From Saprospirales bacterium (GTDB lineage: Bacteria > Bacteroidota > Bacteroidia > Chitinophagales > Saprospiraceae), in the NCBI GenBank assembly GCA_007695145.1, contig REEI01000068.1, positions 1 through 64,000 on the forward strand: a stretch of DNA of 64,000 bases, read 5' to 3'. How positions within the stretch are numbered: the stretch's first letter is position 1; every line of letters begins with the position of its first letter. Of this stretch, positions 27,553 through 41,000 are shown in pieces. The notes under the pieces were generated by a model that saw only the letters and a list, made by a program, of their open reading frames with translations, made no database searches and was not told the origin of the DNA. The position numbers were made by a program, and so were the translations under genes.

Positions 27553-28407
27553 ATGAAAAATCTGTTACAAATTTCATTGATCTGCCTTTTTGCGATAGGC
27601 TATGTCTCACAAGTAGAGGCTCAATTACAGACCCCCGCAGCCAGCCCCAATGCTAAAGTTATTTTTAATGTTGGCCTAAGCGAGGTTCATATTGATTACA
27701 ATCGACCCAGCGCCAGGGATCGGGAAGTTTTTGGAGGATTGGTGCCTTATGGTGAGCCCTGGAGGACAGGTGCAAATGCATCCACAAAAATTACCTTTTC
27801 CGATGATGTTATGATCATGGGTAATGAACTGGCCGCAGGTACATACTCTCTTTTTTCCACTCCTGGTGAGGCTAGCTGGGAAATTATCTTCCATTCCAAT
27901 TTGACCCACAATACGCCAGGTCCACGCGATGTTGATGAGGATGCACTTGTCGTAACTGTTCCGGCTGAAACCACCGATTTCTTCATGGAGACATTTACCA
28001 TTACATTGAATAATCTCAGAAATAGTTCTGCAGATATCCTCATTATCTGGGAAAATACTTTTGTAAACATTCCCTTTACCATTGACACAGATGCAAAGGT
28101 GATGGCCAATATCGAAAGAGTAATGGGTGGACCATCAGGAAGAGATTATTTTGTGGCTGCCGCTTATTTTTATGAGGAAGGAAAAGACCTGGAAAAAGCA
28201 CTAAAGTGGATGAAAAAGAGTGTTGAAAAAGACGGTGAGCGTTTTTGGGTGTTGAGAACAAAGGGCCTTATTCAGGCTGATCTGGGACATTACTCTGACG
28301 CCATCAAAACATTGGAGAAGTCTTCAAAGCTTGCTAGAGAATGGGGCAATGAAGGCTATGCGAGAATGAACGATGAATCCATCGCTGACATTAGAAGCAG
28401 AAGGTAA
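27553..28407 (+). CDS. Secreted DUF2911 protein with TPR-like tail
   Basis: The 284-residue product has a signal peptide (about residues 1-24, ending VEA) and then a DUF2911 domain, shown by PAASPNAKVIFNVGLSEV, IDYNRPSARDREVFGGLVPYG and WRTGANASTKITFSDDV. The C-terminal 90 residues form two TPR-like helical pairs (YFYEEGKDLEKALKWMKKS and GHYSDAIKTLEKSSKLA). DUF2911 proteins are common in Bacteroidota, and their function is unknown. The protein is expected in the periplasm or outside the cell. A strong terminator follows. Confidence 0.88.
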   Translation: MKNLLQISLICLFAIGYVSQVEAQLQTPAASPNAKVIFNVGLSEVHIDYNRPSARDREVFGGLVPYGEPWRTGANASTKITFSDDVMIMGNELAAGTYSLFSTPGEASWEIIFHSNLTHNTPGPRDVDEDALVVTVPAETTDFFMETFTITLNNLRNSSADILIIWENTFVNIPFTIDTDAKVMANIERVMGGPSGRDYFVAAAYFYEEGKDLEKALKWMKKSVEKDGERFWVLRTKGLIQADLGHYSDAIKTLEKSSKLAREWGNEGYARMNDESIADIRSRR

Positions 28408-28437
28408 TTCAACTTCAAATGGAAAAGTAATACTTAA

Positions 28438-28468
28438 GGCCGCTGTCCATTGGATAGCGGCCTTTTTT
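28438..28468 (+). terminator. Strong terminator after the DUF2911 gene
   Basis: GGCCGCTGTCC (28438-28448) pairs with GGATAGCGGCC (28452-28462) over 11 positions with one G-U pair, and six T residues follow (28463-28468). The remaining bases to 28720 are very A/T-rich with no gene. Confidence 0.85.
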
Positions 28469-28721
28469 AGGTGATGTTCTTTATTGCCGATATTGGTTAG
28501 TCCAAAATTTCAGTTCCTATTCTCCTCACATCTCTAAGCTTACGACCCTAAATTTTTTAAAATTTTTTACACCAATTAATTAGCGTTTTTTTTATTTGTA
28601 AAAAGTTGAGATTCAATCCGTTTTTGGCCTCATTTTGTTGGCCATATAAGTACAGTACATAATTTTTTTACCGCTGATTATAAATTTTTTACAAATTACA
28701 TTTTTTTATCAGATATAGTTG

Positions 28722-28729
28722 TATATTTG
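28722..28729 (+). promoter_or_regulatory. Likely -7 box for the giant gene
   Basis: TATATTTG matches the -7 consensus exactly; no good -33 box lies at the right distance in the A/T tract. If used, transcription would begin near 28736 and leave a leader of about 315 bases. Confidence 0.4.
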
Positions 28730-28735
28730 CCTCTT

Positions 28736-29050
28736 GAATAGAGTGTGGAATAGCCTTTTATGGCTTACTCGCACTTTTGAAACAGTAAAAGTCCGGCATT
28801 TTTTGCCGCCTTGCCCATCCCCAGGTAGTGCACTTCCCGATTCGGAGTGCGTATTCAATAAAACAGTAATAGATTAAGTGACTGCGGTCCAGTCCGTTTA
28901 ACGGTGTTTTGCGCTGTGGGTTTTCTACTTCTTAAAAGTGGGATTCCGCTACAGTCAAAATGCCTTTTGGTGCAGATTGAAGGTCAAATTCGGAATGAGA
29001 TCCAGCAAAGACAGTAGCAAAAATTTATTTGTTGAATACAAAAACTCAAT
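28736..29050 (+). promoter_or_regulatory. Long hairpin-rich leader of the giant gene
   Basis: Between the likely start of transcription and the ATG at 29051 no open frame of note is seen, but several hairpins are: AGCC/GGCT with flanking GAGT/ACTC (28741-28770), CGGCA/TGCCG (28794-28808), GCACT plus CC with GG plus AGTGC (28830-28850), and GACTG/CAGTC (28880-28894). This series in an otherwise A/T-rich gap suggests a structured RNA leader. It matches no riboswitch class that I recognise. Confidence 0.4.
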
Positions 29051-32000
29051 ATGATGGCTAATTTACTAAGAATTACCTGCGGAAGAACAATCGCACTCAC
29101 TGCAGTCCTATTCTGGGTCGCAAACTCAGTCACTCCTGCACACGCACAAACAACATGGAATGTCTGCGACACTTGTACTATCACTACCATTCAGGCAGCT
29201 ATAGATTCTGCAATGGTGGGAGATACAGTATTGGTAGGTGCAGGGACTTACAGCGAAACCATTGACATCAATAAAGATGGTTTGGTCGTCAGATCCGAAT
29301 TGGGTGCTCCTGCAACGATCATATCTGGCTCCGGATCAGGTCCTTCATTGGCAACTGTAAGAATTACTGCCAACAACATTGTCCTTGATGGATTCACTAT
29401 TAATAATATGGACGCTGCCGGTGGATGTGTTTCCGGTGGGAACAATGCATCAGATATACAAATAATCAATAATTTGTTTGTTCAGTCTGACTTTGGGGTC
29501 AGAGGTGACTTCTATGGTAGGTTTGGTAATAATATTTTAATTGCTGATAATGAATTTCAGACCAATCGAGGAGTGGCACAAACTGAAATGTGGACCGGTC
29601 TTTCAATCACAGGAAATTTGTTTACTGGTAATGGGAGTACCGTTAATGCCATTGGATTAGGAGCAGATACTGAAGTGACTGCCATAGAAGACAATACATT
29701 CAATCAAATTAACGGACTGGTTGTAAGAGATTCCATACAGGCTGCAGCAGTAGTTAACAATACTTTCAATAATGGAGGTTTTGCAGGCTTGTATGTTAGA
29801 AATCTTACTGGTACAGATATTTTGGATGCAGTAAATGCTGCCAATACATTTAGTCCGGAAGCAGTAAAAGCGATCGCTTTTGGTGATGAGTATTTGGTAG
29901 CGAGTTTTTCTGATTATGCTCCTGTAGTGAATTTAAATTCGCAAACGGGATATTTAGTCATTCAGGAGGCTATTGATGGAGCAAATGACGGGGATGTAAT
30001 TGAGGTAGGAGCAAATAAATCATTTATTTTCGTCAGTAGTAATTCTGATCCTGATGCTCCAATTACCGTAAACAGGGAGGGTATTACCTTAACTACTGAT
30101 CCTATCAATCCTGCTACATTGCAGGACGATGGTCCAAGCTTTTATCCCATTATTGAAATATTCGCAAATGGAGTGACTATTGAAAATTTCAATCTTGTTA
30201 GAAATAATGCAACAAGTGGTGGTCAGGTTCTGGCTTCACGTAAATCTGATGTGATTATTCAAAATAACACGATAAGCGGTAACAACAATGCTTCTCCTGC
30301 AATTACAGTTGATCATGGCATACCTGGCAATTATGATGATATTGTTACAGGAATTGAAATTATAAATAATAGTATAGTCGGTGAATTTGGCTGGGGATTT
30401 GGGATAAGAAGTGAGAATGGGCCTGGAGAGATTCAAATTGTGAATATTGAGGATAATCATGTCGATGTTACTGGAGGTGGAATGTTTTTATTTTTCACAG
30501 GCATTCATCCAGACAATGGCCTGGAAAATGCAACTATCACTATAGAGGGAAATACCTTTTTGAATCATACCCTGCAAATATTCGACAATTCAGATGCCCT
30601 TAATGATTTACCTGCTGTAATTGCCAACAATACATTTGATCGGGCAGTAATAATTACTGATGGAACCAATGTAGTGGAAAGGAATTCTGCTCGTAGAGTT
30701 TATAGTTTTATTCAGTCTGCAATTAATGATGCCGAAACAGCAGACACCATTCAAGTATCTTCAGGCACTTATTCTGAAAATATTGACTTCACCGGGACCT
30801 CCCAGTTAGTTGTCTTAGGTCCCAATGCGGGAACATCTGGCTGTGACACTCTTAGAAATCCCGAAGCGGTCATTCAGGGTACGATTACCATTTCGACCGG
30901 AGCAGCATTGGATTTTCTCCACTTTGATGGATTCAGAATCGAGAGCGATAGTGTCGATGGTATTATTGGATTGAGATTGCAAGATGGTGGTATATATAAT
31001 AATGTGTTGATGGGTAACTGGGTTGGGGGATCCATCAATGACATAAATGGGATAATGACAGGAGCCGCTACTCCCTCTGCTGTGCAGAACTGGACCATCA
31101 GTGGAAACAAAATAAGCGGGTACTTTCGCGGGTTAGATCTCAGAGGAGACGCCAGCCTTAATAATGCATTTGTTGTTGAAAATTGTTTCGAGAACAATTC
31201 TATAGCTTCATTTTCTAACAATTCCTTCCATGCGGGTACTCCAAATATACAATTTGAACGAAATACAATCGTGAACAATAGTCGAGGGGTGAGATTTGCT
31301 TCCGGTCATTTTGAGTTTAGAGAAAATGCCCTTACCAACAACGGGCTTTTTGGTATTCGGTTAGGAACCGACAGTCCCCTGGAAAATGTGCTGATTGAAA
31401 ATAACTTTATCAACCAGCACGACCTCGCTATTCGCAGCGATAATAATTCTGTGCCGACTACCAATGTAATCATCAGGAATAATGACCTCAGCAATAATGA
31501 TGTGGCCCTTGATACAGAAATTGATTACATCGCCAACTGCAATTGGTTTGGAACAGATGACCTGGACTCTATAACGAATAACCTTGTGACAGGAATGGGT
31601 ACTGTTTATTTAGAGCCTTATCTTATCGATGGCACTGACGGCCAACCCGGTCAAATCGGATTTTTCCCCGATCCGGCCAATTGTCAAAATCCTGACATCG
31701 TATTTAATTTAACCCAGAATAGCTCTTTCTCAAGTATCCAAACCGCTATTGACCTTGCAAATCCCGGAGACACCATTCAGGTGGGAACCGCCACCTTTAT
31801 GGAGAGTATCGTTATTGATAAAGAAGGTCTTACCTTACAAAACGGCTCTTGGCCGGTGATCGATGGGGGAGGAAGTAGTACCCCCGTCCGCATTACCGCT
31901 AATAATGTCACATTGAAGGGTTTTAAGGTGACCAATGCAGCTGCCGATAGTGCATTGATTTGGATAGACAATGTGACCGGAGTAACTGTAGATAGCAATT

Positions 32001-35000
32001 ATCTCACGAATCCTGGAGATGTGTGTTTATACGGTATTGCCATCGATGGTGGTGGGGAACATACGGTAATTCAAAACACCATTGATACTGTCGCTTATGG
32101 AATTGCTTTGCAAAATTCAAGCGACAATAATCTTGGTGTTACAGATTTTGGGAATGAAATATTCACACATGAATACAGTCCTGACCCTACAGTAATTCCA
32201 ACTGGTATTCTGTTGTTTGGATCCAACCAAAATTCCATATCGGACAATGAAGTAAATTCTGTTCGTTACGGAATTCATTTGGCAGACAACTCGGATGATA
32301 ATGCTATCGCATTCAACAGAGTGGAGGGACAGGATCACGGTATAATTTTCCGTGTTTTTAACTTCCCTATGTCGGCATCATATTCTGCTCAGAATAACCA
32401 GATACTCGCAAATGAAATCATTGCAACGGATTCCAGCTTTAAGTATGGGATTAAGTTGCAGGACTCCGCCAATATGAATATTATCACTGAAAACAACATT
32501 CACAGCGGATGGGGCGGTATATGGATAGAAGGATCATCAGATATAAGCATAGTAAATAACTTTGTGACTACTACTGAATACGGTATTCGCCTCCGGACCG
32601 GAGCTGAAAATGTCAATGTCAATGAGAATAGCATTGAAGGTCAAAGTGAAAATGGATTGGAGAATATTTCCGGCAATTTGACCGATGCCACCTGCAACTG
32701 GTGGGGTTCAGCTTCACTTATGGATATCAATGATGCTATTTCCGGTTCTGATGTTGATTCAGTTCCCTATTTATATAGCGGTTTGGATGATGACCCGGTC
32801 TCGCCTGGTTTTCAGCCGGAACCTATGGCCTGTGTTTTTCAGTTGGACTGCCCACAGGATACCGCTTTGATCGGTTCTTCAGCACCTGCTTGCAATACAA
32901 TGGTCGGTGGGTTGATTGCTACATCCAATGATCCGGATGCCATTTTATCCAATGATTTTCAACCTAGTGGAATGGGAAATGCCTCAGACACATATCCATT
33001 TGGAGTAACTGTAGTAACCTTTACTGCTGAAAGTGCCCTGGGCGATAGTTTGAGCTGCACGACTACGGTTAGCATTGAGGAAGAAGTCGAATTGAGTTGC
33101 GTCGCGACGGATACTATTTACCTGGACGCCATGTGCGAGGCTGTTCTTTCCGATTACACCGATTCCATATTTGCCGAAATCATAAATGGTTGCGATTCTG
33201 TTTATATTCTGACACAAAATATTTCTGCCGGAACTCCCCTCACTGCTGCAGGTTTTATTCAGATAGAGGTAGTGGCAGAAAATGCAACCTATGGGAATAG
33301 CGATACCTGTTACATTGAAGTTGCGGTTTTGGATTCCATTCCGCCTTCCATTTTCTGTAATTTGGTATTGGGACTTACGGTAAGTCTTAATGACAGTTGT
33401 GAATCCACTATACCTACTTTTGATGCACCTGCCTTCTATACACTAACTCCTAATTGCGACACCCTGATTACTTTTTCACAGACTCCTGTTCAGGGGACAG
33501 TTATAAGTGGAGTAGGCATGACTCCTGTAGTCTTATCCGTGAGTGACCAATCGGGCAATAGCTCAAGCTGTTCCTTTAACTTTAATACAGCGGACCTAAT
33601 TCCACCAACGGTCACATGTCCTTCATCCTCGGATACGGTTTATGTAGATCAAATGTGTGAAGCCTCCGTACCCAATTATATTTCTTTAACCACCGTCATG
33701 GACAACTGCAGTCCTCCAATGGTTTCGCAGGATCCCGCGCCTCAGGGGCTGATTGGCCTCGGTATTCACACTGTGAGGATCGATATTGAAGATGAGGGCG
33801 GTAACACGGATAGTTGTCTTGTTGAAGTGACCGTACTGGATACCATTTCACCTATGGTATCGTGCACTAGCACCGTTGTGATTGCCCTTGACTCTATTTG
33901 TCAGGCAGAGGTTCCCGATTTCAGAACCACAGGAGACGTTAGTTTCTCTGACAATTGTGTTGCGGATTCTAATTTGATATATAGCCAGAGTCCTGCAGCG
34001 GGCGATTTTTTCAGTGGTGTGGGTATGGATTCTGTATTGATCATAGTAAGTGATTCTTCTGGAAATTCAACAAGCTGTCAATTATATATTGATTTGGTAG
34101 ATTTTTCTGCCCCGCAATTGAGTTGCCTCGATTCTAGTATTACAGTTGCTTTGGATTCCAATTGTCAATATATTGTCCAGGATTTTTCATTCAATGCAAG
34201 TGTTGCGGATAACTGCGATACAGCGGTAGTCCTGAGCCAGTTTCCTTTAATTGGGGACACACTAACAGGTCCCGGCCCAATAACAATTACATTAACTGCT
34301 ACGGATGCCTCTATGAATTCTTCTGTTTGTTCCTTTACTCTTGAAGTGGAGGATCAGGATCCCCCTGTTATTGCATGCCCTGCGAGTCAGGATACGGTGT
34401 ACCTGGATTCTGTTTGTGAGGCCACTGTACCGGATTATGTCACAGCGCTTTCTGTTGGTGACAATTGTGGATTGGATACAGTATTTCAAAATCCTGCAGC
34501 TGGCTCGAGTGTAGGAATTGGTAATCATGTCATAATTATTGAAGCAGTAGATGAAAGTGGAAACGGATCGAGCTGTACAGTTAATTTGGTTGTTCTTGAC
34601 ACCATTCCGCCTGTGGTAAGCTGTGACCCGGATACTCTGTATTTAGGACCGACCTGTGAAGTGTCACTTCCTGACTACCTTTCTCTTGCGTCAGCGACTG
34701 ATAATTGCGATACATTGTTCACTACCAGTCAATCACCGGACATGGGAACTATAATTGATTCTGCCGGGGTTTACAATGTGCTTTTGAGTTTTACAGATCA
34801 AAGTGGTAATACTGGTACATGTACAGCTGAGGTAACTGTCATCGACACTATAGCTCCAACCATTGATTGCCCTTCATCGATCACTCTGGTGCTCGACTTC
34901 AATTGTCAGGCAACTCTCGGTGACTACACCGGTGCTGCCATTATTGATGACAATTGCGGCGGCCCGCTTAATGTTACTCAAAACCCAGCTGCAGGATTTA

Positions 35001-38000
35001 CATTGATAGGAGTAGGATCGCAAACAGTATTTTTAGAAGTGGAGGATGGTTCAGGTAATACAGCAAATTGTAGTTTTTCAGTTATTACAACAGATACCTT
35101 GCCACCTTCTTTGACTTGCCCTATCGCAATGGATACGATTTATGTGGATAGTGCCTGTGAAGCATTGATTCCTGATTATGTGTCCATGGTGAGCGCATCA
35201 GACACTTGTGGCCTGGCCTCGCTTACTCAGGATTCTGTCGCAGGTGAACTCATTGGTTTGGGTATACATACTGTAACGATTACCGCTGAGGACAACAGTG
35301 GGAACGTTTCTACTTGTGCCATTGAATTAATGGTTTTAGATACCATTCCACCTATGGTTTTCTGCCAAAATGACACTATCCAGTTGGATGCCAATTGTGA
35401 GGTTTCGATGCCAGACTACCTGAGTGGAGCTATGGTTAGCGACAATTGCGATACAACTTTCAGCCAGGTTCAGACACCAGCAGTTGGTAGCCCGATTTCT
35501 GCCCCCGGTACGGTTGCAGTAACTATAGAATTTACTGATAGTAGCGGAAATACAGGAAGCTGTGATTTTGATGTAATCGTAATAGACACTATCGCACCTT
35601 CTTTAACTTGCCCGGCTACCATTACTTTGGACCTCGGTTCAAACTGTAGCACAACTTTAGCAGATTACACAGGGGCAGCCATAGTGAATGACGCTTGCGA
35701 CAGTGTATTTGTAATGACCCAATCCCCACCAAACGGCACCATTATTTTTGGTTCGGGCACTCAAACTGTCACCATTACAGCTGAAGATGCTTCCGGCAAT
35801 ATTGGAAGTTGTTCTTTTTCTGTTGTAACTCAGGATATCACTCCTCCAGTTGTCAGTTGTCCAAGCGGACCTGATACATTATATGTAGACGCATCTTGTG
35901 AAGTATTGATGCCTGATTACGCTACTGGATCTGCTTCGGATAACTGTGGAATTGCTTCCGTGACTCAAAGTATTCCGGTCGGTGATGTAATTGGTACCGG
36001 AGCATTTAGCATTACATTATTTGCGAGCGATATCAATGGCAATGTAGATTCATGTGAATTCCTTTTAGAGGTTGTTGACAGCATAGCTCCTGTTGTAGCC
36101 TGTTCTGACGTGACCATATACCTGGATAGTGATTGTATGGTTGCATTGCCTGACTTTAGTGATGACATTGTTGTTACTGACAATTGTGACTCATCCTTTA
36201 TGATTGATCAAAGTCCATTACCCGGAACCATAATTGACTCAGTGGGTAGCTTGAGCGTTTGGATAATGGCAACTGACTCCTCCGGGAATAGTGATGAGTG
36301 CGAAATAATTGTAACCACTATAGACACCATTGGACCATCCATTACATGTATGGGTGCGCTTACGCTATATCTCGATGAGGATTGTCAGGCTATACTGCCT
36401 CCATTGGCACCCTCTGACTTTACTGTTAACTGTGATATCAGTCCTGATATAAGCCAAAACCCTGCAGCAGGCACAATATTTAATGGACCAAGCTCTATTT
36501 CAGTAATATTGACTATTGAGGATGTTTTTGGCAACAGTGATGACTGCTCTATCGATATTGTTGTGCAGGACACAACAGCTCCTGTAGTAGCCTGCCTGGT
36601 TGCAGTAGATACTGTTTATGTTGACTCCTCTTGTGAGGCCTTTGTTCCCGACTTTGTATCGGACACTATGTTTGTTCAGGCATCTGATAATTGTGGAATT
36701 TCATCTATCACTCAGACTCCCGTTCCAGGGTCAACTTTTGCACCTGGACTTGTTCAGGTTATGGTGCTGGTAGAGGACAATAGCGGCAATTTATCTGAAT
36801 GTGAAATTGAGCTGGCCGTTCTTGACAGTATTGCTCCTCAAATTAACTGTCCAGAAGGTCCATTTGAACTGGTTTTAGATGACAATGACTGTACGGCTGA
36901 GTTGATGGATATTACTTCAATGTATTCCTTCTCAGTTAGCGATAATTGCGATACCAGCCTCAGTATTCTTCAAATTCCTGAGGCAGGAACGATTGTCACT
37001 GCTCCGGGATCAATAACTGTAACTGTAAGAGCAACGGACAATTCCGGCAATGAAAGTGAGTGCATGGTTGATGTAAATGTAGTGGACGAGGTCGCTCCAT
37101 TCATTATTTGCCCTGTGTCCATTACAATGCCAATCTTTGGTGATTGTGAGTCATTTATCCCACTTTTAACGCACACACCATTTATTTTTGACAATTGCGA
37201 TACGGCATTTACTGTTACCCAAACTCCTGCAGGATTCAGTCCGGTAATGGGTGGAGATCCCGAGGTGGTAACTATAACTGTTGCTGATATGTCCGGCAAT
37301 ACTGCCACTTGTGATGTAACTGTATTCTTTGAGGACAATGATCCACCGGTGATTGCTTGTCCTGCAAGTTCGGATACTATCTCTGTAAATGGTGATTGTC
37401 TTGCAGCTGTACCTGATTATGTGTCAGGTCTTATGGTTACTGACAATTGCGGTATAGAAAGCATCGAACAGTTTCCTGAATCGGGAATTTTCGTTGGTGT
37501 TGGAAACAGCACTGTAATCATTGTAGCTACTGATGTAAACGGAAATTCGGCTAGCTGCACAATCGATTTGAGTGTTGAAGATGTGGATGCACCAATAGTG
37601 AGTGATTGCAGTGATATCACCATTTATTTAGACCATAATTGTTCGGTTGAATTGCCGGATTTGTCGGATCAGGTAGGTTCACTCAGTGATAATTGTACAG
37701 AGAATCAGGACCTGGATCTTACTCAATCACCAGCTGAAGGCCACCTGATAACTGCTCCTGGGGTTCTGACTGTGAATCTAACATTTACTGATGAGAGTGG
37801 CAACACTGGAGATTGCGACATTGAAGTTACTGCATTGGATACAATAGTTCCCTCCCTGGTGTGCACTACCGGCATCACCCTATATCTAGATACCAATGAG
37901 GAGGCTGAGCTTCCCAATCTGGAAAGTTTGGTGGATGCAATGGATAATTGCGATGCAGATCCAGGTGTTTCCCAAAATCCTGCGCCAGGCACAGTTTATA

Positions 38001-41000
38001 CACAAGCAGGTATGGAGTTGGTAGAAATGACAGCTACTGATGCTTCAGGAAATAGTCAAAGTTGTTTTATTTCAGTGATGGTTGTTGATACTTTGTGCCC
38101 AGGTCTGTCATGTTCGATATCTAGTGATGTGATTTCAGTGGCTTCCAATAACTGTGAAATTTCAGTTCCAGATTATACGCTTTTCGCTTCTGCTTCTGTC
38201 GATTGTGGTCCTGTTGCTTTTAGTCAGAGCATCGTGGCCGGCACTTTGATTGGTCCAGGCGTATACCCAATTACTGTGACAGCAGAGGATACGCTGAGCA
38301 ATAGTTCAACTTGCTCAATTATTCTGACGGTTGAGGATAACACTCCACCGGTTGTTGAGTGCCCTGCGTCATCAGTTACCATTTATTTGGATGAAAATTG
38401 CGAGGTCAATCTTCCTGATTATGCAGCTCAATCAAGTGCTTCTGATAACTGCGGGCCTGGGGGGTTACTGGTTTCTCAAACTCCTGTCGCAGGAACATTG
38501 TATACTGGTACACAAACCATAAATGTGGTGGTAAGTGCATCCGATATTTCTGGAAATGAAGGGTCTTGTACTATCCAGGTTTCTATAGAAGACAACACAG
38601 CACCAACGCTTGTTTGTCCTGAAGTAGTTGAAATCCTGGTAGATGAGGATTGTGAATTTGAAGTCCCCGATATTTCTACATTGGCCACCATTGGAGACAA
38701 TTGTGATAACGACCCTGGTACTTCACAGAGTCCTGCAGTAGGCATTACAATGAGTGGAACTGAAAATGTTACAGTTGACTTTGAAGTTACAGATGCCGCA
38801 GGAAATTCCAATTCATGTTCGGTTACCCTAATCGTAAATGACGAGATAGCACCGGTAATGTCAAATTGTCCTCCGGATTTTTCATTCACCATCTCCTCTG
38901 ATAGCTGCATTGGATTGGTTGAAGTTGATGAACTGGTAGCATTTGATAATTGTACTTCAGTTGATATCACCAATGATTTCAACGATGGGGGTCCCAATGC
39001 GTCCGGTAGTTATCCATTGGGAACCACTGAGGTAACCTTTGTGGTATCTGATGAAAATGGCAACTCATCTACCTGTTTGTTGGTAGTTGAGATTTCAGAC
39101 AATACACCGCCGGTTGTGACCTCATGTCCTGCTGATGTGACAGTGAATTGCGGACAGCCTACCGATCCTTACTATACAGGAGGACTGGCATCCGGAGTGA
39201 ATATATGCAATGGTGATGTTGCTGTAACTTACTTTGATGAGGTGGTTGGTGAATACTGTGAAGACCGGGTAATCACAAGGACGTTTATTCTAACAGATGA
39301 CCTTGGAAATGCTGACTCTTCCTGTGTTCAAATGGTTACGGTATCTAATGATGCAGGGCCTGTAATGGTAAATTGTCCTGAAAGTGTGAATGTGATTCTT
39401 GCCCCTGATTCTTGCGAGGTATCTATTGATTTCCCTGAAAGCATCGAAGCTTACAATAGTTGTTACCACGAGAGTTTTGAGTTTAGCGGATATACACCGG
39501 GTTCTTATCCGGGAGTGCAATCACTGAGCTTTAACCGCAATCAGAGTGACCTCGTGCGCATAAGAGGATTCTTTTTTACACCATTCCCCAATCCGGGAAC
39601 CATGAGTCCTTATTCTGCCACTCACGGAAACTATCATGGAATTATTAAATCCGCGGATGTAAATGCTGACAGTACCGGTACATTCTCAAGACTTGGAGGT
39701 TATTCCTCCACTTTCGCAGGTGGATTTGAAACCTCCATAGACGTTTATATAGAATTAAATGATCCGGCTGTTATCAATGGTACTTATGGATGGGATGTTG
39801 GAGTTGGTGTAAATGACCAAAGTGGGGACTTACTCAGAAATTATTATTTCCATGTTGCCAGCAATGCGACCGGTCAGGTTTTAATCGGGTCTTCCAACCA
39901 GACTGATGGAACGCGCAAAACTGACCTTGCTTCAGGCAATCATGCACAGATTTCAAGCAGTAGATGGTTGAGGTTTGTATGGACATTCCAGGATGCCGGA
40001 GATGGTTCAATGGAAGCCAATCTGACAGTCATGCGATTAAATGGTACCGTAGTTTACAGTGAAAGTTACAATGAGGCTTCAGATGTTATTGCCGACATAG
40101 TTGGTGGGAACAGAAGTATGGACTTCCCATTCCTTGAGGTGGAGGATTTGAGCATCGATAATGTGCGTCTCAAGTACTTCCCGGTATCCACTTCATGTGA
40201 TTTTGCTGGAATACAAACTCTTGGAATTGGCGTTCATGAAATTGAATGTGTGGCAGTTGATGCTTGCGATAATGAAGTGACTTGCAACTACACAGTAACA
40301 GTAATTTCTGAGGATGAACTCAGCCTGAGCTGCCCTTCAGAAATTGAGGTAGCTGCTGGAGAAGGTGATTGTTTTGCTTTCGTTAATCTGGAGGCCGAGC
40401 TTTCTGTTCCATGCGATTTAGAAGTGAGTGTTGAAAATTCCTTTAATAATGGAGGATTGAACGCAAGCGGAAATTATCTGATTGGAACAACTGAAGTTGA
40501 ATTCACAGTGATTTCTGAAGTGGGTGATACTGTTATCTGCATTACTACAGTAGAGGTGACAGGCGAAGAACCAGAAGCTATATCGATTATGTGTCCTATG
40601 GGAGCCAATGTATCCAACGATTCCGGAGAGTGTTTTGCACAAGTAAATCTTGACTCTGCAGTGGTTATGACCGGATGCGATGTTGAAGAAACCCTCTCTA
40701 TAGTCAATGATTTTAATTCCGGTGGTGCTGATGCTTCTGCTGTTTATCCAGTGGGTGTTACAGTGATAACCTATACCGTAACAGATGGCATCTCGAATTT
40801 TGCGAGCTGTAGCATCAGTGTTCAGGTCAACGATACTGAAGCACCAGTTGCAAATTGCTCAGATATTAGCCTTGAGCTTGATGGAAGCGGTTCGGTTGAA
40901 ATAAGCAGCAGTCAGATTGAGGCCATGTTCTCTGATAACTGCGGAATACAGTCAGTTGTAGCTGTACCCTCTACTTTTGATTGCGATAATATTGGAAATA

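Noticed and set aside
28736-29050. Known riboswitch (for example cyclic di-GMP) in the giant gene leader
   Set aside because: The conserved core bases of the common riboswitch classes were not found; only generic hairpins are visible.
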